Shown: positions 44,722-50,152 of the stretch, one piece after another
Layout: every line of letters begins with the position of its first letter
Position numbering within the stretch: position 1 is the stretch's first letter
Assembly (NCBI GenBank): GCA_021739645.1
Contig: JAIPBL010000011.1
Span: forward strand, 1 to 64,000
Source: Saprospiraceae bacterium
Lineage (GTDB): Bacteria > Bacteroidota > Bacteroidia > Chitinophagales > Saprospiraceae
Reading direction: 5' to 3'
DNA: 64,000 nt
Position numbers and translations under genes: made by a program
Notes under the pieces: generated by a model
Databases searched by the model: none
The model's input: the letters and a program-made list of their open reading frames with translations, nothing else
Told to the model about the DNA's origin: nothing

Positions 44722-44812
44722 TGCTGGATTGTTGAATTGTTTGATTGTTAGCGGTGAGTTTAGTTCAGGTTTTGGGGTTCAGGTTTCAGGCCACGCCGCC
44801 CACCATTTACCG
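44722..44812. repeat. Tandem 8-nt units without an inverted partner
   Basis: The gap holds ggattgtt/gaattgtt/tgattgtt units (about 44726-44750) and gttcagg-type units (about 44763-44790). These match the other periodic elements in style, but no complementary arm is present. Confidence 0.55.
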
Positions 44813-45313
44813 TCAGCCGTTCCTCCCCCGCCACTGTTGGATGAGACCGTCCAGCCCTGCCATTTTCCCGGTGGGGAACACGAGCAGCACGCAGAGGGCG
44901 GCTATCTCGATGAGGTTTTTATTTACAAACAGGTAACTGCCTTCGGTGGGCATGGCGTATTTCACGCCGATGAGCGCCGGGTGCGAGAGGAAGTATAGCG
45001 CCAGCAATAGGATGCCGCCCACGCAGGCGAGGCGGGTGAAGATGCCGAGCAGCAGCCCCAGTCCGACGAGGATGAGGCCCCAGACGTTCATGAAGTCCAC
45101 CACGCCCAGCACGCTGGGATTGGCGGCCATCTTGTAAAACAGGTTGGCGAAAAGCCCTTGCGAGTCCATCAGGTAGCCACCTGCCGACCAGCCAGGGTTC
45201 CAGAGTTTGACGACGCCCTCGTAGAGCAGGTGCCAGCCGATGAGCATCCGCAGGATGACCAAAAGCCAAGCCTGCGAAGGCGTGTAGGTTGAAATACCGT
45301 TGGTTTCGTTCAT
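44813..45313 (-). CDS. DoxX-family membrane protein
   Basis: A 166-residue protein with four membrane segments, the DoxX/DoxD pattern: VILRMLIGWHLLYEGVVKL, then LGVVDFMNVWGLILVGLGLLLG and LACVGGILLLALYFL. ATG 45313 (MNETNGISTY) is chosen over a longer frame. Family members are linked to membrane redox or quinone functions. Here it precedes a Tat-exported Gfo/Idh/MocA oxidoreductase and may be its membrane electron partner; that is inference from context. Confidence 0.88.
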   Translation of the reverse strand: MNETNGISTYTPSQAWLLVILRMLIGWHLLYEGVVKLWNPGWSAGGYLMDSQGLFANLFYKMAANPSVLGVVDFMNVWGLILVGLGLLLGIFTRLACVGGILLLALYFLSHPALIGVKYAMPTEGSYLFVNKNLIEIAALCVLLVFPTGKMAGLDGLIQQWRGRNG

Positions 45314-45525
45314 TGCTTGATTGTTTAGATGAAGAGGAATATGCGAATATACGGCAAGTTCGATACGGTGGTGCGGTCGGTTGCTGCTTTTCGTCACAGG
45401 ATAAAATGATATTCGTCAATTGGGGGCGGGGAGGTTTGGATGGGTGGTGGCGAGCGGGAATGGGTAGAACAATATTTGGATGGTTGGGCTACTTTTTGAG
45501 TGGGATTGTAAAAGTTTAAAAACGC

Positions 45526-45533
45526 TATATTTG
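45526..45533 (+). promoter_or_regulatory. -7 box TATATTTG of TIR-FGE gene
   Basis: Exact TAnnTTTG match with TTG at 45506-45508 as -33 element, 28 nt before the ATG. Confidence 0.75.
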
Positions 45534-45560
45534 CCCGGAACAACGAACAACCAAGAATTT

Positions 45561-46883
45561 ATGCCCATTCTTCCCAAAATCTTCATCGCCTACGCCCGAG
45601 AAGATGCCCACCTCCTCGAAAAGCTCCGTAAACCGCTCAACGTTTTGCGCCGCAATGGGCATTGCGATATTTTCTTTGATGGCGAGATAGTTCCCGGCGA
45701 GCGCTGGGACAAGAGGCTCAAGGATGAACTTCACCAAGCAGATATTTATATTCTGCTGGTAACTGACGATTTCCTTGACAGCGACTATATCAATGACGTG
45801 GAACTGCCCAAGGCGCTCGATAAGGAAAAGGAAGGCAAGGCCAAAGTGGTGCCTATCATACTGCGCCCCTGTATGTGGCAATACACCCTACTCAAAGAAT
45901 TTCAAGTGGTACTTTACGAGGGGAAGCCAATCGAGCCATCTGGCGGCTATGTACATGCCGTGGAGCAAGTAGCAAGGGTCATAGAAGGGCGAAACGAGAC
46001 CCTCCGCCTTGAACGGGAAGCCTCCGAGCGCCGTCTCGAAGAAGCCCGTCAAAAGGCCAAAGCGGATTTAATACAGAACCAGACCGTAAAATTTGTCCCC
46101 GACCCAGAAAAATTAAAAGCCGTAATGAGTAAGTTCGAAAAATTTAAGCGAAAAGACCAGCAACAAAAGAGAGATGATGGACAATTATTCATCCATTCCC
46201 TTAACCCCTTCCACGACCTCATGTTACCCATCAAAGGCGGCACCTTCAAAATGGGCGACGAACACGGAGAACTCAAAGCCAACTGCCGCCTTATACACGA
46301 AGTTACCATCAAGGATTTCCAATTCTGCAAGCATCCCGTCACACAGGTCCAATGGCGAGCAGTCATGGGCAGTGACCCGCAGAAGCTGCACTTCAAAGAC
46401 TGCGACGACTGCCCAGTGGAAAGTGTAAGTTGGAACGACGTGCAGGAGTTTATCGAAAAACTCAACGAAAAAACAGGAGAAAAGTACCGGCTGCCTACCG
46501 AAGCCGAGTGGGAATTTGCCGCCCGTGGTGGCAACCAAAGCAAAAAATACAAGTTTTCAGGCAGCAACAAACTGGATGAAGTGGCATGGCACTCCGGTAA
46601 TTCCGGTAGCAAAACACAGCCTGTTGTGGAAAGAAAAGCCAACGAATTGGGCCTCTACGACCTAACCGGTAACGTATGGGAATGGTGTCAGGATACTTGG
46701 CACGACAGTTATCAGGGCGCTCCGACAAATGGCAGCGCTTGGAACTTCAGCGGCGACCAAAACTACCGGGTGGTTCGTGGCGGGTCTTGGCATGATGATT
46801 CCCGTTACTGCCGCATTGCTAGCCGTAGCAGGTACATTACAGGCGACCGGGACAGCGGTATAGGGTTCCGCTTGGCCCGGTAA
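45561..46883 (+). CDS. TIR-FGE fusion with DGR-variable-repeat-like C-terminus
   Basis: A 440-residue protein. Residues 1-140 are a TIR domain (FIAYARED, then LLVTDDFLDSDYINDVELP), with Glu81 at the position of the NADase catalytic Glu. A charged coiled coil (about 150-190) links it to an FGE/SUMF1-type C-type-lectin domain (about 210-440): GGTFKMGDE, NVWEWCQDTWHD, VVRGGSW, GFRLAR. The C-terminus keeps only one of the two FGE cysteines, so it is probably a binding scaffold rather than an active FGE. Between GGSW and GIGFRLA most codons at variable positions are NNC or NNT, as in DGR variable repeats. It has its own promoter. A defence or surveillance role is inferred. Confidence 0.9.
   Translation: MPILPKIFIAYAREDAHLLEKLRKPLNVLRRNGHCDIFFDGEIVPGERWDKRLKDELHQADIYILLVTDDFLDSDYINDVELPKALDKEKEGKAKVVPIILRPCMWQYTLLKEFQVVLYEGKPIEPSGGYVHAVEQVARVIEGRNETLRLEREASERRLEEARQKAKADLIQNQTVKFVPDPEKLKAVMSKFEKFKRKDQQQKRDDGQLFIHSLNPFHDLMLPIKGGTFKMGDEHGELKANCRLIHEVTIKDFQFCKHPVTQVQWRAVMGSDPQKLHFKDCDDCPVESVSWNDVQEFIEKLNEKTGEKYRLPTEAEWEFAARGGNQSKKYKFSGSNKLDEVAWHSGNSGSKTQPVVERKANELGLYDLTGNVWEWCQDTWHDSYQGAPTNGSAWNFSGDQNYRVVRGGSWHDDSRYCRIASRSRYITGDRDSGIGFRLAR
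46791..46883 (+). other. Putative DGR variable repeat (VR) in TIR-FGE gene
   Basis: These 31 codons follow the invariant GGSW. Codons cat gat gat, att, agc, agc, tac, att, gac, gac, agc, ggt can all derive from aac or aat by changing A positions only, while interspersed framework codons (cgt, tgc, cgc, gct, cgg, ggg ttc) are conserved FGE residues. That is the signature of adenine-directed mutagenic homing. No matching template lies in the window. Confidence 0.5.
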
Positions 46884-46886
46884 CTC

Positions 46887-46945
46887 ACCCTTTGTCGCTT
46901 TAACCCTTTTTTTCTTTAGCTTTTAAATTTTTAGGGCGAAGCCCT
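46887..46945 (+). other. IMH-like flank and GAA-loop hairpin, copy A
   Basis: Positions 46887-46910 match 47148-47171 at 23 of 24 bases. Downstream, 46933-46945 forms a 5-bp stem around a GAA loop. The placement just after a putative VR recalls the initiation-of-mutagenic-homing region and target hairpin of known DGRs. Confidence 0.5.
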
Positions 46946-46991
46946 CGAAAAAAATTTTGCAAAAAAGTGAAGCCAAGAATTGTTGAAAAAA

Positions 46992-46999
46992 TACCTTTG
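46992..46999 (+). promoter_or_regulatory. -7 box TACCTTTG before FGE-tail mini-gene
   Basis: TAnnTTTG match 14 nt before ATG 47013; the short segment is probably transcribed. Confidence 0.6.
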
Positions 47000-47012
47000 T
47001 AAATAAGGGCGA

Positions 47013-47144
47013 ATGCGTTACCGCCGTGTGTTGCGTGGGGGCTCATGGAACAACGAAGCAACAAGGCTTCGTCCGGCCAACCGTAACATATTCAACCCGG
47101 ACTTCAGGTACAACGACTACGGGTTCCGGGTGGCGCAGGACTAA
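47013..47144 (+). CDS. 43-codon isolated FGE C-terminal tail (VR-like)
   Basis: ATG 47013 to TAA 47142-47144 encodes MRYRRVLRGGSWNNEATRLR then PANRNIFNPDFRYNDYGFRV plus AQD. This is just the last 40 residues of an FGE/C-type-lectin domain with nothing before it. Variable-type positions use aac, ttc, gac and tac, all NNC, which fits AAC-derived DGR sites. It has a -7 box and the same 3' flank and hairpin as the TIR-FGE gene. It may be a decayed second target, an orphan VR cassette or part of a template RNA. A folded 43-residue protein is unlikely. Confidence 0.55.
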   Translation: MRYRRVLRGGSWNNEATRLRPANRNIFNPDFRYNDYGFRVAQD

Positions 47145-47147
47145 ATA

Positions 47148-47223
47148 ACCCTTTGTCGCTTTTACCCTTTTACCCTTTGTATTTTTAGTTTTTAAAACTT
47201 TAAAAATAATGCGGCGAAGCCGC
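47148..47223 (+). other. IMH-like flank and GAA-loop hairpin, copy B
   Basis: Second copy of the flank described for 46887-46945. Positions 47148-47171 match copy A, and 47211-47223 forms a 5-bp GC stem around a GAA loop. The surrounding AT-rich spacer is also similar. Confidence 0.5.
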
Positions 47224-47280
47224 CGATTTAAAATTTTGAAAAGGGCTATTTCAGCGACCCCAAACAATCCCAAGAAGCCC

Positions 47281-47288
47281 TATCTTTG
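47281..47288 (+). promoter_or_regulatory. -7 box TATCTTTG of DUF4240 operon
   Basis: Exact TAnnTTTG match 17 nt before ATG 47305. Confidence 0.7.
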
Positions 47289-47304
47289 TAAAAAAAACGC
47301 CGCC

Positions 47305-47874
47305 ATGCATACTGCCATCAAAATGCCGCTCCGTTCGCTGAACCTTGCCGTCGTGAAGGACTTGCAGGAGAAATACCCGAATGCGGAGGTTAGCGTGGTG
47401 GTAAACCACGACCCCAACCAAGCGCCCTTGAGCGAGCAGCGTTTTTGGGAAATCATCGCCATGCTGGACTGGAGCAAGCAGGGGGATGACGCCGCCGTCA
47501 TCGAACCGGCGGTGGCCTTGCTGGCAGCGTCGCCTGTGCGCCATATTTACGAGTTTGAAGACATCCTTTCCGAAAAGCTGTACCTGCTCGACGGCTTGGC
47601 TTATGCCCGCCAGACGGGAACGAGCGCCTACCAGTCGGAGGACGATTTTTTTTCGGTGGATGGGTTTCTTTACGACCGCTGCTGTGTGGTGGCCAATGGC
47701 AGGGAGCTTTACGAAGCGGTGCTGAATGACCCCACGAAAATGCCGAAGGACATGTCCTTTGGGGCTTTGCTTCGGGTGGCGCACGAAGCCTACCAGCGCA
47801 AAACGGGCAAAAAATTCGAGTACTTGCCTGCCTATAATTACGAAACCTACAGCAACGAAGAAGGCTGGAAATAA
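47305..47874 (+). CDS. DUF4240 domain protein
   Basis: A 189-residue soluble protein. The N-terminal 45 residues are not recognised. DUF4240 spans about 47-170 and begins FWEIIAMLDWSKQGDDAAVI, followed by IYEFEDILSEKLYLLDG and VDGFLYDRCCVVANGRELY. The family occurs near toxin and defence genes, but its function is unknown. It is the first gene of an operon with a GIY-YIG-like protein (24-nt gap) and a TIR protein (11-nt gap further on), so a protective or sensor role toward these is possible. Confidence 0.82.
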   Translation: MHTAIKMPLRSLNLAVVKDLQEKYPNAEVSVVVNHDPNQAPLSEQRFWEIIAMLDWSKQGDDAAVIEPAVALLAASPVRHIYEFEDILSEKLYLLDGLAYARQTGTSAYQSEDDFFSVDGFLYDRCCVVANGRELYEAVLNDPTKMPKDMSFGALLRVAHEAYQRKTGKKFEYLPAYNYETYSNEEGWK

Positions 47875-47898
47875 ACTGAATAACCCTCCTGTTTTTCT

Positions 47899-48204
47899 AT
47901 GTCTATCCACGGCAATTCTCACCAAAACAAAAACCCGCACCATCTATATGGCATCTTTGAGGGCGAAACGGAGGAGGTGTTCAAATATGGCATCACCGAC
48001 GACCCCATTGAAGCGGACGGCTTGCCTAACCGGGCAAGGGTCCAACTGCGGTGGGCCAACCTGGCCGCTGGATTCTTGAAGTTCTTTGCGAAAATCCTGC
48101 TGACTGGCATACCCGGCAGGGCCGAAGCGGAGCGGATAGAACGGGAGCATATCGAGGCATACCGACAAAAACATGGCCGTCGTCCACCTGGAAACTTGAA
48201 ATAA
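47899..48204 (+). CDS. GIY-YIG-like small nuclease
   Basis: A 101-residue protein with the order LYGIF, then VFKYGIT, an Arg in NRARVQL, a Glu in EAERIEREHIEAY and a closing GRRPPGN. That spacing matches the GIY-YIG nuclease core with its catalytic Arg, Glu and final Asn. Similar short domains occur at the ends of polymorphic toxins. No signal peptide or fused delivery domain is seen. It lies between DUF4240 and TIR genes in one operon. The nuclease call rests on motif spacing only. Confidence 0.55.
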   Translation: MSIHGNSHQNKNPHHLYGIFEGETEEVFKYGITDDPIEADGLPNRARVQLRWANLAAGFLKFFAKILLTGIPGRAEAERIEREHIEAYRQKHGRRPPGNLK

Positions 48205-48215
48205 AACAACTTGCA

Positions 48216-48659
48216 ATGCCCTCCACCTACAAACTCTTCCTCTCCTACTCCCACCAAGACGAGCCATTAAAAGACAAGCTCGCCACCCACCTCGCCCCCT
48301 TGCGTCGCAGCGGCAAAATCGCCGTATGGCAAGACCGTCAGCTACTCCCCGGCACAGAATGGGACGCCGCCATCAAGCAGGAACTGGCCGAGGCGGACAT
48401 CATCCTATTGCTGGTCAGTGCCGATTTCATTGCCTCGGAGTATATCTGGAAATACGAAATCTCCGAGGCGATGGAGCGCCACGAGCGGCAGGAGGCCACG
48501 GTCATCCCCATCATCGTGCGGCCCTGCGACTGGCACGATATGCCCTTCGCCAAGGTGCAGGCGCTGCCACGGAACGCCAAGCCAGTGACGCAGTTCGCCA
48601 ACGAGGATGAGGCTTGGCTGGACATCGTGCAGGGGATAAAGCGGGTGGTGGAGATATAA
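48216..48659 (+). CDS. Stand-alone TIR domain protein
   Basis: A 147-residue protein consisting only of a TIR domain: LFLSYSHQDEPLKDKL, then WQDRQLLPGTEWDAAIKQEL and LLLVSADFIASEYIWKYEI with Glu81. Glu81 aligns exactly with Glu81 of the TIR-FGE protein encoded 2.6 kb upstream, and many bacterial TIR proteins with this Glu are NAD+-cleaving defence effectors. ATG 48216 starts 11 nt after the GIY-YIG-like gene. With no sensor domain of its own, it would need a partner, possibly DUF4240 or the GIY-YIG-like protein. Confidence 0.9.
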   Translation: MPSTYKLFLSYSHQDEPLKDKLATHLAPLRRSGKIAVWQDRQLLPGTEWDAAIKQELAEADIILLLVSADFIASEYIWKYEISEAMERHERQEATVIPIIVRPCDWHDMPFAKVQALPRNAKPVTQFANEDEAWLDIVQGIKRVVEI

Positions 48660-48774
48660 CGGCATTTGCCAAAGTGCTGAAAAGGGGATTTGAATGAGGG
48701 GTATTATCGGCTCGGGACTGAGAGGTACAAGGTGATTGAGTAAATAAACATTTTGCAGTCAAAGCTAGAAGCCT

Positions 48775-48782
48775 TATTTTTG
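48775..48782 (+). promoter_or_regulatory. -7 box TATTTTTG of toxin-antitoxin operon
   Basis: TAnnTTTG match with TTTTG at 48751-48755 as -33 element, 19 nt before the antitoxin ATG. Confidence 0.7.
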
Positions 48783-48800
48783 AAACAAATTCTGCAAAAA

Positions 48801-49037
48801 ATGACCATCCAAATCGCTGACGAAATCACAAAAGGACTTACTAGCAAGGACATTTTGCTGGAAGTGGCCGTGATGCTGTACCTTATGGAACGGGTTTCGC
48901 TCGGCAAAGCCGCCAAGATTGCGGGTTTGCATCGTATGGAATTTCAGGCAGCATTGGACAAGCGCCAGATTGCCATTCACTACGACATCAAAGATTTTGA
49001 GCGGGAACGGCAAAACTTGCAATCGCTGCGGGCATGA
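48801..49037 (+). CDS. UPF0175-family antitoxin
   Basis: A 78-residue small helix-turn-helix protein of the UPF0175 family: LLEVAVMLYLMERVSLGKAAKIAGLHRMEFQAALDKR. It should bind DNA and neutralise the PIN-like toxin encoded by the next gene, whose ATG overlaps its stop (49034-49037). ATG 48801 is chosen because the promoter box at 48775-48782 overlaps the longer frame from TTG 48753. Confidence 0.88.
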   Translation: MTIQIADEITKGLTSKDILLEVAVMLYLMERVSLGKAAKIAGLHRMEFQAALDKRQIAIHYDIKDFERERQNLQSLRA

Positions 49038-49519
49038 TCGTCGTTAGCGATACCTCACCGATTTCCAACTTATTGATGATTGGTTGGCTTCGCCTTCTGC
49101 CTTCCATTTATGGCAAAGTCATAATTCCCGATGCAGTTTACGAAGAGGTGGAAGCACTTTCCCAATTTGGCGTTAGCCTCCACGAATTTTATGCCGCAGA
49201 TTGGATTGAACGGGCAATGCCAAGCGACCTTGCCGCCGTGAATGAATTATTGGGAAAGCTGGACGAAGGCGAGTCGGAAGCCATCATTCTTGCCGAAGAA
49301 CTCAAAGCTGATTTCTTGCTCATCGACGAACGGCTTGGCTGGAAAGAAGCGCAGGCACGAAGCATCAAGACAATCGGCCTGCTTGGCACCTTGGTTAAAG
49401 CAAAGGAAATGGGACTTATACCAGAAGTTAAACCTTTGATAGACGCATTGCGAATTAAGGCCAAGTTTCGGATGAGCGACGCATTGATAAAACATATTCT
49501 GAAAGAAGCTGGAGAGTAA
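49034..49519 (+). CDS. DUF3368 PIN-like toxin
   Basis: A 161-residue PIN-like ribonuclease of the DUF3368 family. The acidic core is visible as VVSDTSPISNLL (Asp near residue 6), DEGESEAIILA with Glu, and FLLIDERLGWKEA. It is the usual partner of UPF0175 antitoxins and probably cleaves RNA when the antitoxin is lost. The genes overlap by 4 nt and share one promoter. Confidence 0.88.
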   Translation: MIVVSDTSPISNLLMIGWLRLLPSIYGKVIIPDAVYEEVEALSQFGVSLHEFYAADWIERAMPSDLAAVNELLGKLDEGESEAIILAEELKADFLLIDERLGWKEAQARSIKTIGLLGTLVKAKEMGLIPEVKPLIDALRIKAKFRMSDALIKHILKEAGE

Positions 49520-49552
49520 TTCCGCAATCCAAACTGTAAAATCCACTCACGC

Positions 49553-50083
49553 ATGGCCAAACCAAAACTCAAAGACCTCCGCACCTTCCTAGACTCCCTC
49601 AACGAAGCCGAACTGCGGGAGGAACTGCTCAAACTCTTCGGCAAACTGACCCAAGTACAGGAATTTTATGCCCAAGAACTCATGTCCGACAAGGAGCGAA
49701 AGGCCATGCTGGAAGGGTATCGCCGCAAGATTTATGGGTACTTTTGGACACGGACGGGCAACCGGAAACGGCCCAGCAATGCCAAACTACGGGAATTACT
49801 CACCAATTATGAAAAGGTATCGGTGTTCCCATCGGAGGTGATTGACCTGCTGCTCTATCGGGTGGAGACGGCCACGGCCTATGCCAGTAAGCTGGGCAGA
49901 ATGCCGGAAGCAAGTTACAAGGCCAGCTACAATGCCTTCAAAAAAGCGGTGGAATTGATGGCCCTGCACCAATTCGAAGACATATTTCGGGAGCGTTGCG
50001 AGCAAATATTAAGGCATAAAAACGTAGAAGATTGGTACATCGAAATGATGGAAAACGCCTACCACGAGCACATCAAAGAATGA
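49553..50083 (+). CDS. DUF6155 family protein
   Basis: A 176-residue mostly helical soluble protein: LKDLRTFLDSLNEAELREEL, then FYAQELMSDKERKAMLEGYRRKIYGYF, and a second helical half with YNAFKKAVELMALHQFEDIFRERCEQIL. It matches the DUF6155 pattern; the function is unknown. It follows the toxin-antitoxin pair by 33 nt and may be co-transcribed, but its link to that module is uncertain. Confidence 0.78.
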   Translation: MAKPKLKDLRTFLDSLNEAELREELLKLFGKLTQVQEFYAQELMSDKERKAMLEGYRRKIYGYFWTRTGNRKRPSNAKLRELLTNYEKVSVFPSEVIDLLLYRVETATAYASKLGRMPEASYKASYNAFKKAVELMALHQFEDIFRERCEQILRHKNVEDWYIEMMENAYHEHIKE

Positions 50084-50109
50084 TGCTAGCAAGAAACAAG
50101 CCCTTCCTC

Positions 50110-50143
50110 CCAATTCACCAATTCACCAATTCACCAATTCCCA
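50110..50143. repeat. Four tandem 8-nt units (ccaattca)
   Basis: Units ccaattca, ccaattca, ccaattca, ccaattcc run head to tail just after the DUF6155 gene. There is no inverted partner. It is the cleanest example of the 8-nt period. Confidence 0.8.
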
Positions 50144-50152
50144 AGTTCCACC

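Noticed and set aside
47013-47144. Template repeat for the TIR-FGE variable repeat
   Set aside because: Aligned codon by codon with 46791-46883, the two differ at many non-adenine positions (for example ctt versus tgc, ccg versus att), so it cannot be the direct template for that VR.
50110-50143. CRISPR-like array
   Set aside because: The units are 8 nt long, contiguous and lack spacers; this is a tandem repeat, and no cas genes are present.
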